Of a DNA stretch of 8,412 nucleotides, positions 1 through 6,278 are shown one piece after another. The notes below the pieces were generated by a model. That model made no database searches. It saw only the letters and a program-made list of their open reading frames with translations, and was not told where the DNA came from. The stretch's first letter is position 1. The number at the start of each line of letters is the position of its first letter. The stretch spans positions 6,385 to 14,796 of the forward strand of contig DLOT01000049.1 in assembly GCA_002479715.1 (NCBI GenBank). The letters are read 5' to 3'. A program made the position numbers and the translations under genes. This DNA comes from Ruminococcus sp. UBA7477 (GTDB lineage Bacteria > Bacillota > Clostridia > Oscillospirales > Ruminococcaceae).

Positions 1-50
1 CCCTGCAAGTGAGGGCGTTCCCTTATAAATTTATAATTTATCTATAAGCT

Positions 51-91
51 AATAGCAGTACCGCCGCTAAGCGATACTGCTATTTGTTTTT
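51..91 (+). terminator. Hairpin terminator at the left edge, T tract on the plus strand
   Basis: AATAGCAGTA (51-60) pairs perfectly with TACTGCTATT (75-84), and CGC/GCG pairs inside the loop. The plus strand then reads TGTTTTT (85-91), so the best reading is termination of a plus-strand transcript entering from the left. It also lies 14 bases past the lipoprotein stop on the other strand and may serve both directions, although the minus-strand tail has no T run. Confidence 0.6.
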
Positions 92-97
92 CCTGTT

Positions 98-2113
98 CTA
101 CGAAACGTGCCAGGAGCTTTCCCATTCAACATATTCCCAGTCATCGGTATCAAATGCCGCTCTTACAGCTATACACATAAGTCCGATCTTTCTCTGTATA
201 TGCTCATTCTCAATGAACTGCTCAGCAGGATACAGCCTTGGATTCATTATGACCTCCATTATCCTCGCCTTATCCTCAAAAGAGTTGACCTGTGCGTAAA
301 GATCATAGAAATACCAGTCATCTCCGTTTGAAAAATACGTATACTCCTCGGGAGCATCGAAATAATTCTCCATTCCGTAATACTCATATCCGTCAGGGTT
401 GCATTCCGCCCAGGCCTCATCGGAAAGCAGCTCCGGATTGCGTTCATTGATAAAACTCTCGGTAGTATGCCACATCTCATGCGGGAAATTGCACTCCATG
501 CTGTAGTTAATATCAAACACCATATCATACCATTCGCCCATTTTGATGGCGTAAGCGGCGCTGGTTTCATCAAGGATATGTCCTCCAAGAAAGATCCTGA
601 TGCCCGGCTCTCCGAGTATATTGTTGAACTGTTTAAAAAATCCTTCGGGATACTTTTCCAGCGAGGTTTCAAGCCCATTAAGAGAAAACTCTATACGTTC
701 ATATTCGTACTGCTTATCAAATTCCTCATTGGTCGTTTTGAAATCTATGGTCGGAGAATAGCTCTCACACTGATTTGACATATATATCTTTATGCCGTAT
801 TTCTTTTCAATTCTGTCCGCGCGCTCACGCAGATCTTCAAACCCCTGACCGACCTTGGTGTGATCCAGATCGACATAGCTGTCAAGCAGCGACTCGTCAA
901 CGGTCAGATATCCGTCAACATTCTCTGTGCCGAAGCTTCCGGTCTCTTCAAGCAGTGTAACATCTATCAGCCGAACGACCCACTTTTCATCATCGTCAAG
1001 CTGAACATAAGCAAACAGCTTTTCCTCCGGCATATAGGTCAGGCACATAACGTAGACGCCGCCCATCTCAACAGCTCCGATGCTGTAATTTCCTTTGCCG
1101 TCGGGGACCGCAAGATTCATTATATCAATACACCAGTTTTCGCCGTCGCCCTCAAATTCGGAGTCATCATACACATTGAATACGAGTATGTCGGAGCCTT
1201 TGACCGCAGAAAAGTAGCTGTCCTCCGGCATAACGATGCTTTTTACGGTTTCGTCGCTGTCTATCCTGTACATATATGTAGAGGCATCCGCGCCCTCCCC
1301 TGATGCTCCGCTGATAAACATACCGGTTTCGCCCATCTCAACATTATAAGCATCGCCGGTCAGCAATTTGACGGTTCCGCTGCTCACTTCAACCTCTGCA
1401 ATGCTGCCCATTCCCTCATCAACAGTATTGAGTGTCTGAATCATGATATTCTTTTCGTCGGGCGATAAGCCGTATACATACTGGACCGGGAGATCTACGG
1501 AAAGCTCTAACTTTTCGGTCTTCCCTGTTTCAACGTCCAGCTTTACAAGCTCATCGCACACGGCAAACCAATAGGTACTGCCGTCCTTGGAAAAGCAGCC
1601 GGTATCATAATCAAATTCCAGATCGCGCTCATGCTCCAGATCCTTATTATAGAAGCTGAACAAAGAATCGCTGTATGTACGGGTTATTATTTTGTCGCCA
1701 ACACTGCAAACGCTTACGAACCCTTGCATCTCCAACTCCTTAACGACATTTTTCTGCAAAATATCGACCACTTTTAAAGCTGTAACGGTGTCGTCATCAA
1801 CATAGTCATAACACACGGCAAGCAGCTTTCCTTCGCCCAGCGAAAACAGCTGTGAACATTTTTGTATATCCTCACAGTCAAAGGACGAGATCAGCTGCTC
1901 CTGTCTGTAAGGCGCGGAAGGGTCGGGCGCGGTAGTAGTCGTTTCGGGCTGAGATATTTCGGCAGGGGCTGTCGTAGTAATATCAGCAGGAGGTTCGGCG
2001 ACAGCAGAGGTCGTCTGTGAAACGGTCTCCGAAGACGAATCGCTTTCACTGCACGCGCAAAGCCCAAGAGTCATAACGGCAGCGGTAATATATGCTAATA
2101 ATCTGTTTTTCAC
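98..2113 (-). CDS. Lipoprotein with propeller-like region and HEMWH zinc-metallopeptidase-like C-terminal domain
   Basis: I do not recognise a named family for the whole 671-residue protein. The N terminus is a lipoprotein signal: a basic MKNR, a hydrophobic stretch, then L-C-A-C with Cys21 the likely lipidated residue, so it should sit on the outer face of the membrane. A Ser/Thr/Pro spacer (about 22-68) follows. Residues about 75-400 are beta-rich with short repeated hydrophobic strands and segments such as YGLSPDEKNIMI, typical of beta-propellers; this is judged by eye. The C-terminal part (about 425-671) has HEMWH at 545-549, an HExxH zinc site with Glu546 as catalytic base. Downstream, YAQVNSFEDKARIMEVIM (606-623) resembles the YA..N..ED.A segment of some zincins and could give the third ligand (Glu613). 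The start is GTG at 2113 with GGGAG at -8. It has its own promoter and so is probably monocistronic. The substrate is unknown. Confidence 0.88.
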   Translation of the reverse strand: MKNRLLAYITAAVMTLGLCACSESDSSSETVSQTTSAVAEPPADITTTAPAEISQPETTTTAPDPSAPYRQEQLISSFDCEDIQKCSQLFSLGEGKLLAVCYDYVDDDTVTALKVVDILQKNVVKELEMQGFVSVCSVGDKIITRTYSDSLFSFYNKDLEHERDLEFDYDTGCFSKDGSTYWFAVCDELVKLDVETGKTEKLELSVDLPVQYVYGLSPDEKNIMIQTLNTVDEGMGSIAEVEVSSGTVKLLTGDAYNVEMGETGMFISGASGEGADASTYMYRIDSDETVKSIVMPEDSYFSAVKGSDILVFNVYDDSEFEGDGENWCIDIMNLAVPDGKGNYSIGAVEMGGVYVMCLTYMPEEKLFAYVQLDDDEKWVVRLIDVTLLEETGSFGTENVDGYLTVDESLLDSYVDLDHTKVGQGFEDLRERADRIEKKYGIKIYMSNQCESYSPTIDFKTTNEEFDKQYEYERIEFSLNGLETSLEKYPEGFFKQFNNILGEPGIRIFLGGHILDETSAAYAIKMGEWYDMVFDINYSMECNFPHEMWHTTESFINERNPELLSDEAWAECNPDGYEYYGMENYFDAPEEYTYFSNGDDWYFYDLYAQVNSFEDKARIMEVIMNPRLYPAEQFIENEHIQRKIGLMCIAVRAAFDTDDWEYVEWESSWHVS

Positions 2114-2131
2114 AAAATCATCTCCCTTTTT

Positions 2132-2160
2132 ATTGTATCATATCAAAAAACATAAGTCAA
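2132..2160 (-). promoter_or_regulatory. Sigma-A-like promoter of the lipoprotein gene
   Basis: On the minus strand TTGACT (2160-2155) and TACAAT (2137-2132) are separated by 17 bases, five of six matches to each consensus box. An overlapping extended -10, TGATATGAT (2145-2137), is a competing choice but gives only 12 bases from the same -35. The TACAAT choice puts the transcript start around 2125-2128, almost on the ribosome binding site. The extended -10 would leave a slightly longer leader. Confidence 0.55.
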
Positions 2161-2176
2161 TGATTTAAACTATAGC

Positions 2177-2200
2177 TAACGACAAAATATTTTGGCGTTA
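2177..2200. promoter_or_regulatory. 24-base near-perfect palindrome upstream of the lipoprotein promoter, possible operator
   Basis: The core CAAAATATTTTG (2183-2194) is a perfect palindrome. The flanks TAACG (2177-2181) and CGTTA (2196-2200) continue the symmetry, leaving one mismatched pair (2182/2195). It lies 17 bases upstream of the -35 box, where an activator or repressor dimer could bind. No regulator gene is present in the window, so the binding protein is unknown. Confidence 0.4.
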
Positions 2201-2204
2201 CTAT

Positions 2205-2252
2205 TTGCCGATCCGCACGCAGCGAACGTAAGCGAGCGAATGTGCGAGGCAA
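2205..2252. other. GC-rich structured intergenic element with reiterated GCGA
   Basis: TTGCC (2205-2209) pairs with GGCAA (2248-2252), and CGCAC (2214-2218) pairs with GTGCG (2242-2246), with an asymmetric internal loop between them. The 23-base apical region repeats GCGA or CGAA several times. The segment is much richer in GC than the surrounding A/T-rich spacer and has no T tract for termination. It could be an interspersed REP-like repeat or a protein site; nothing in the window decides. Confidence 0.3.
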
Positions 2253-2253
2253 T

Positions 2254-2300
2254 AAAAAAATTATAGTGAAGGCAAATTCATTTTGACCTTCACTATAATT
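2254..2300 (-). terminator. Second of two tandem intrinsic terminators after the SpoIID gene
   Basis: A 14-base stem (2259-2272 with 2287-2300) continues past one bulged base for four more pairs to a five-base loop. Read on the minus strand, the stem runs into a T tract (seven bases, complement of 2254-2260). The stem is A/T-rich but long. It lies 14 bases beyond the first terminator. Confidence 0.7.
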
Positions 2301-2314
2301 ATATTTTCACGAAC

Positions 2315-2353
2315 AAAAAAAGTCAAGGGGCTTTGGTCGGTCCCTGACTTTTT
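2315..2353 (-). terminator. Intrinsic terminator of the SpoIID gene
   Basis: Starting about 38 bases past the TAA stop, AAAAAGTCA (2317-2325) pairs with TGACTTTTT (2345-2353), and GGG (2327-2329) pairs with CCC (2342-2344) past one bulge. On the minus strand the hairpin is followed by seven T. This is a classic Rho-independent layout. Confidence 0.85.
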
Positions 2354-2391
2354 ATATGTTTTGTATAAATTTCAGCTGCCTGTATTGTATA

Positions 2392-4050
2392 CTATTCCGA
2401 CAGCGACACATCCGAGGTTTCCGCTGAGATGAAAACCGCTTCAGGCTCGGTCACGACAGGCTCGGCGGCGGTCGTTTCCGTAGTAACGGTCGTTTCTTCC
2501 GGCGGCAGGGTCGTTTCCTCAGGCTGCGTCACCGCGGATGTCTCCAAAGGAGTTTTTGTAGTCGTTACGACAGGCTCGGCAGCAGTAGTAGTCGTGTCGG
2601 TCTCTGCCGGAACGCCGTTGTCCGCAGGTTCTGTCACACTCGGCTCCTCTGACGGAACAGCCTCCTCCAATTTTGAAATATCCTCTGTCTTACCGTATCT
2701 TTCAACGGCTACTCCGTTTTCGTCCGAACAAGCGACTTTTATCCCGCTGTAGTAATATCTCAGGATCTGGTCATACTTCAAGCCCTCATTGACGGCGAGA
2801 AGCTCAGCTCCCCTCTGTGACATTCCGACGCCGTGACCGTAGCCGTAGGTCGTGAAAGTAAACACACCGTTATTGTATGATATATCGAACGCGGTCGAGC
2901 GGAGCGCTCTGTTGCCCAGAATAGATGCTCTCAGAACGGCGCCTGTCAGCTTTTTTGTCGAGCCGCCGACTCTGCATCGTGAATAACCGCCTATTTTGAT
3001 CGTATCAACATACTTACCGTAAGAACGCGAGGTGATCTCAAACCAGTTCTCAACATTCTCGGGGTCGAGAGTAATATCTGTTTTGCTTTCTATTATCCTC
3101 TTTATCTCTGCGGCAGTGAAGCTCGTCTTAACGCCGTAGTTGCAGTCAGCGCTGTCAAAGCTGCATGAAACCGACTTCAGATAAGGCAGTGATGACATCC
3201 ATACGCACTCGCTGCCGAGCGAGCTTCCGGCTGTCGAGGCACAGAAAACCGCGTTGATGGGCTTGCCGTTATATGAGCATATCTGACCCTCAACGGCCTT
3301 GACTGCGTTCTCGATCTTTTTGTCATAACCGGATTTTACTGCTACGCACGGAACAAGCCCGTTTGCATCGCAATAGCGCAGATATGTGTAAACTGCGACA
3401 GCCTGCGCCTTTAGCGCCTCACTTGAAAAACTGCTGCCCATCTCGCCGTTTACTATCCTGCACACCATATCATAGCCGTTGCCTGAAACGACAGCGCCCG
3501 TATCTATCGACTTGACCGTATAATACTCCTCGGAGATATCTCTTGTCAAGCAGTCGCTGTGGGCATAAACCGTTCCCTCTGCGGCTGTTTTGCCTGTTCC
3601 CTCCGACTTAACAGTGAAGCTGATATCGGGATAAACTATCTTAGTTTCTTCCTGCTTCTCAGCCACATATATTTCCTCGCGGGTGAACTCCTCCAGCTCA
3701 TATTCATCTATTCCCGCCTTCCACCATGTTTCGGTGGCATAAACAGTTTGCTCTGCGGGCTTAGCGGAGGTTGTCTGTACAGCGGAAACGACGCTCGTCT
3801 GCACATCTTCCTCCTGACACGGCGGCTCTTCTTCAAGCGCACCGCCTGCCAGTGCCGAGGCTGTTCCTGTCAGCGTCATAGCGATCGCTACCGCACCTGC
3901 CGTGAAATGGAGCTGCAATCTCCTCATTATCTTTTTTCCGTCGTGTCTGAAATCCTCGGTGACGCTGCCCATCATAATCATAGCTCCTGCCGCGCTTTTT
4001 ATCTTTTGCGGCATAGAGGCCAGTTTGTCTTTAAGCTTAAAAGCTTGCAT
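2392..4050 (-). CDS. spoIID: SpoIID/LytB-family peptidoglycan lytic enzyme with C-terminal Thr/Pro/Glu-rich tail
   Basis: SpoIID is a lytic transglycosylase that cleaves denuded glycan strands during engulfment, in the SpoIID-IIM-IIP complex; relatives act in vegetative cells. From the ATG at 4050 the protein has 552 residues. A membrane or signal segment (about 46-68, ending ALA-GG) is followed by the WWKA segment (109-112) and the SpoIID domain (about 177-437). NGEMGSSFSSEALKAQAVAV carries the expected catalytic Glu203, and GYGHGVGMSQRGAE (403-416) is the second hallmark. Cysteines 270, 281, 296 and 303 cluster where relatives have the STSGG region. A tail rich in Thr, Pro and Glu (about 457-552) has no sorting motif or membrane helix. 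The frame extends to a TTG at 4104, but that lies inside a terminator hairpin. Other possible starts are ATG 3975, with AGGAG at -8, and ATG 3927, just before the signal segment. No spoIIM or spoIIP gene is nearby. Confidence 0.92.
   Translation of the reverse strand: MQAFKLKDKLASMPQKIKSAAGAMIMMGSVTEDFRHDGKKIMRRLQLHFTAGAVAIAMTLTGTASALAGGALEEEPPCQEEDVQTSVVSAVQTTSAKPAEQTVYATETWWKAGIDEYELEEFTREEIYVAEKQEETKIVYPDISFTVKSEGTGKTAAEGTVYAHSDCLTRDISEEYYTVKSIDTGAVVSGNGYDMVCRIVNGEMGSSFSSEALKAQAVAVYTYLRYCDANGLVPCVAVKSGYDKKIENAVKAVEGQICSYNGKPINAVFCASTAGSSLGSECVWMSSLPYLKSVSCSFDSADCNYGVKTSFTAAEIKRIIESKTDITLDPENVENWFEITSRSYGKYVDTIKIGGYSRCRVGGSTKKLTGAVLRASILGNRALRSTAFDISYNNGVFTFTTYGYGHGVGMSQRGAELLAVNEGLKYDQILRYYYSGIKVACSDENGVAVERYGKTEDISKLEEAVPSEEPSVTEPADNGVPAETDTTTTAAEPVVTTTKTPLETSAVTQPEETTLPPEETTVTTETTAAEPVVTEPEAVFISAETSDVSLSE
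2453..2587 (-). repeat. Direct repeat in the Thr/Pro/Glu-rich tail of the SpoIID gene
   Basis: Copies starting at 2453 and 2567 share ACGACAGGCTCGGC followed by a near-identical stretch, encoding TTAAEPVVT twice. The tail looks built by small internal duplications, in keeping with a low-complexity spacer. Confidence 0.6.
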
Positions 4051-4090
4051 AGATGTCAAAAATCCTTTCCAAAATGCTGTGAAATAAAAC

Positions 4091-4125
4091 GCCGAAAAAG
4101 CCAAGACTTCTCTTGACTTTTCGGC
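4091..4125 (-). terminator. Terminator-like hairpin between the SleB-type hydrolase and SpoIID genes
   Basis: GCCGAAAA and its complement close a stem that continues through CAAGA/TCTTG with one bulge and one mismatch, to a four-base loop. It begins nine bases past the hydrolase TAA. On the minus strand it is followed by GTTTTATTT, a broken T tract. No convincing promoter lies between it and the SpoIID start, so some read-through probably supplies the downstream gene. Confidence 0.65.
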
Positions 4126-4134
4126 AAAATGATC

Positions 4135-5043
4135 TTAGTTCTTAAAAAACCTCTGTCCGTCTATTTCTATACAGAAGGTAAGCGACTCGAACCAATCCCT
4201 TGTTCCCGCAAGCTTAGGCGAGTAAAAGAAGAATGCTCCGTTAGAACCGTCCTCACCGGCGAGAGCCCTGTAAACGCAGTTTATTGTACTCTCTGAAGGT
4301 GTGACCGACTTGTTGTAATACTTTCTTATTGCGGTAAACTGATTTTTCGCAGTCAGAACCGACTTGATCGTATTGCCGAACTTAGGCGACTGCACCCTGT
4401 TGACGATAGTGCCCGCGACAGCCATCTTAGCGGCGTCCGAGCAGCCTCCTGCCTCACCCTCGAGGACATAGCAGAACATCTCAAACTCCTCGTCGGTGCA
4501 AGGGATGACCCATTCTCCGTCAGCGGCCTGAACGTCACCACCCGCAGCGTCTGCCTTGGGAGCCTCTGTTTTGGGAGCAGTTGTAGTCTGCTTCTTTGCA
4601 GTCGTTGTCTGCTTCTTGGTAGTCGTCTGCTTCTTTGTAGTAGTTGTTGTAGTCGTTGTTGTGGTGGTAGTAGTTGTGGTGGTCGTCGTAGTAGTTGCTA
4701 TGCTGTCATCGACCTCGATAAAGTCATAATCCCCGACAGCGGCCTTCCACCAACTCACTGTTGCTATGATCGGCTGTTCCTCCGCCTCTTCTGCTGTTGT
4801 TGTAACGGCAGGTGTTACCGCCTTGGCGGCTGTTGTAGACGTGACCGAGAAGCTAGCGTCAGCGCTGGCGATCACATCGTCAGCAGTGCTTTCGCTGCTG
4901 AGTCCCAAAAGGCCCACCGCGCAGATAGTTCCGACGCACAAAGCGCCGAAGCCGAGCATAGAGGTTATCCTTGAGAGCCTGCTTTTTTTAGCGGCAGGCT
5001 GCTGCGTAAGTCCGTTTTCTTTGTTGTTGGTATTATACTCCAT
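4135..5043 (-). CDS. SleB-type cell-wall hydrolase with poly-threonine spacer, membrane-anchored or secreted
   Basis: SleB-family (Hydrolase_2) enzymes cut peptidoglycan glycan strands, in spore cortex or vegetative wall. From the ATG at 5043 the protein has 302 residues. It shows a hydrophobic membrane or signal segment (about 26-48), the WWKA segment (98-101), twenty consecutive Thr (117-136), KKQTTT-like repeats (137-155) and the hydrolase domain (about 178-302). GEAGG holds the likely catalytic Glu197, aligned with the EARGE glutamate of SleB; VNRV (214-217), NTIKSVL and NQFT are family landmarks, and the second Glu of EARGE is Cys here. The frame is also open upstream to a TTG at 5115 (24 more residues), but that codon has no ribosome binding site. 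The ATG has GGAAAGG twelve bases upstream, a long spacing, so the start is moderately sure. A candidate promoter lies at the end of the sortase gene and a terminator-like hairpin follows the stop. Wall remodelling is likely; spore germination is unproven. Confidence 0.88.
   Translation of the reverse strand: MEYNTNNKENGLTQQPAAKKSRLSRITSMLGFGALCVGTICAVGLLGLSSESTADDVIASADASFSVTSTTAAKAVTPAVTTTAEEAEEQPIIATVSWWKAAVGDYDFIEVDDSIATTTTTTTTTTTTTTTTTTTTKKQTTTKKQTTTAKKQTTTAPKTEAPKADAAGGDVQAADGEWVIPCTDEEFEMFCYVLEGEAGGCSDAAKMAVAGTIVNRVQSPKFGNTIKSVLTAKNQFTAIRKYYNKSVTPSESTINCVYRALAGEDGSNGAFFFYSPKLAGTRDWFESLTFCIEIDGQRFFKN
4579..4695 (-). repeat. Poly-threonine run and KKQTTT repeats in the hydrolase gene
   Basis: Positions 4695-4636 encode twenty Thr in a row, and 4635-4579 encode three KKQTTT-like units. 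All four Thr codons are mixed irregularly, so the DNA is not a simple triplet microsatellite and the protein composition appears to be what is kept. Such runs typically act as extended, sometimes glycosylated, wall-spanning spacers. Confidence 0.85.
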
Positions 5044-5062
5044 TGAAAATACACGCCTTTCC

Positions 5063-5082
5063 GAAAGCGGCTTGCCGCTTTC
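5063..5082 (-). other. Perfect hairpin in the leader of the hydrolase gene
   Basis: GAAAGCGG (5063-5070) and CCGCTTTC (5075-5082) form an eight-pair stem with a four-base loop, no mismatch and no T tract. If translation starts at the ATG at 5043, the hairpin sits 19 bases upstream, bordering the GGAAAGG ribosome binding site (5062-5056), and could tune translation. If the TTG at 5115 is the start, it is coding sequence. Confidence 0.4.
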
Positions 5083-5146
5083 TTTGAGTCTGTTTTTCCG
5101 AAAAATCCTCTCCAAGTCATTTTCGAATATCCGGGCGCCGCGTTTA

Positions 5147-5175
5147 TTTATATATGTACGGCTGCCGTTTATCAG
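5147..5175 (-). promoter_or_regulatory. Candidate promoter for the SleB-type hydrolase gene
   Basis: CTGATA (5175-5170, overlapping the sortase stop codon) and TATAAA (5152-5147) are 17 bases apart, matching four and five of six consensus positions. It would start a transcript near 5140 and give a leader of about 97 bases before the ATG at 5043. The A/T-rich context makes chance matches possible. Confidence 0.35.
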
Positions 5176-6278
5176 TTTCTGTAAACCTTCTTATGTCCCC
5201 ACGAATTTATCCATCTCTGCGGGAAGTATATATCAGCGTTATCCTTGTCCTCATAGGTTTCCACGAGAGCGTCAACGTCCTCACCGGGTCTGAGCTTACG
5301 AGCGACTATCACCCATCTCATATCGTTGATATCGCTTGAACAGGTCGAAAGTGTGATAAACTTGTCATCCTCGTTAACGTCTATCCCGCTTGAATACCAT
5401 GAGCGCTTGCTCATCTCTTCTTTCCAGGTTGCGAACGGACGGTTGCTGTTGAAATTCCTGTACCCGATGTAGTTGAACACATTTCCGTTGTCCTGATTTT
5501 CATAAATATTGAACATCGAGCAGTACAAGATTATATACTTTTCCTCGCTTGTTGAATAAAGCGTGTTAAATGTGATCACAGGGTTTGCCTTGAGAAAATC
5601 GACTCCCGATTTATACTCGTCGAGCCTTCCGAAGAAGGTTCCCGCCATCATGTTGTGACCGAAGATGGTGATATTGTCGGTTCTTTCTCCGGGAACTATC
5701 GAGCTTGCATAATCCATGAAGATCGTTCCGCCCGAGTAATTCGGATTGCCCTTGATATCCGTGTTAAGATAGTAGTCGTTATCGTCGCCCTTAACCACGG
5801 GATAATCTATATACGGACTTCCGTCAGCACCGACCAGTGTTTCGATGGTTATCCAGCCCACAACATCCTCATTCGTTTCCAGAAGGGGCTTCCAGCTTTC
5901 GCCGATCTCCAGCGAATACTCAACATTCTCGCCTCCCTGAGGAGCGTCTGTCTTATAATCGTCACCGGAATGCTCTACCGACTGGGCGTTGCCGCTCTGA
6001 TTTTCGCCTTGATTTGCAAAATTCGTCGGCTTGATCGCCTGCATCTCGTTTATCAGCTCATTTGTTTTTGCGTTGCCGTTAAGATAGTCTGTCAGTTCGC
6101 TGAGCGAAAAACAGAATACCGCGATCGAAGCGATAAACACAAGCTTTCTTACCACTTCCGAAATACCGTCATGCCTCCACGGCAAAAAGTATTTGAAGAA
6201 CCGGATAAAGAAGTTTTCCTTCTTTTCTCTCCGCTGATCGTTCCGACCAAAGCTCTCAAGCTCATTCATCATAGACAT
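5172..6278 (-). CDS. srtB: Class B sortase, membrane-anchored transpeptidase
   Basis: Sortases cut a sorting signal on secreted proteins and join the new C terminus to peptidoglycan or to pilin. The 368-residue protein has a basic cytoplasmic N terminus (1-42), one membrane segment (about 44-60), a polar Gln/Asn/Gly-rich linker (about 68-118) and the catalytic domain (about 125-330). His208 in FGHNM, Cys313 in TLSTC and Arg321 in MRWVIVARKL form the expected His-Cys-Arg triad. The insertion between His and Cys and the overall order suit class B. A C-terminal extension of about 38 residues ends in PQRWINSWGHKKVYRN, which I recall as common in clostridial class B sortases. The ATG at 6278 has GAGGTG at -8 and overlaps pncC. 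No LPXTG- or NPQTN-type substrate is encoded in the window, so its target lies elsewhere. The TGA stop is followed by no clear terminator. Confidence 0.95.
   Translation of the reverse strand: MSMMNELESFGRNDQRREKKENFFIRFFKYFLPWRHDGISEVVRKLVFIASIAVFCFSLSELTDYLNGNAKTNELINEMQAIKPTNFANQGENQSGNAQSVEHSGDDYKTDAPQGGENVEYSLEIGESWKPLLETNEDVVGWITIETLVGADGSPYIDYPVVKGDDNDYYLNTDIKGNPNYSGGTIFMDYASSIVPGERTDNITIFGHNMMAGTFFGRLDEYKSGVDFLKANPVITFNTLYSTSEEKYIILYCSMFNIYENQDNGNVFNYIGYRNFNSNRPFATWKEEMSKRSWYSSGIDVNEDDKFITLSTCSSDINDMRWVIVARKLRPGEDVDALVETYEDKDNADIYFPQRWINSWGHKKVYRN

Noticed and set aside
259..1303. Other-frame open reading frames within the lipoprotein gene
   Set aside because: The lipoprotein frame has a signal peptide, HExxH and a good start; the others have none of these.
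2475..2540. LPPEETT in the SpoIID tail as an LPXTG-type sorting signal
   Set aside because: The residues do not fit a sorting motif, and no hydrophobic helix or basic tail follows before the stop.
4031..4059. TTGACA at 4059-4054 as a promoter -35 for the SpoIID gene
   Set aside because: No acceptable -10 box occurs 16-18 bases downstream, and the site overlaps the region just before the likely start codon.
3559..4116. Plus-strand open frame opposite the front of the SpoIID gene
   Set aside because: It is the mirror of the signal and linker coding region; its Cys/Arg/Leu-rich composition is typical of an antisense shadow.
4579..4695. Thr-codon tract as a CRISPR or DNA microsatellite array
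   Set aside because: There are no spacers, the unit is a codon, and the codons vary irregularly within an open frame.
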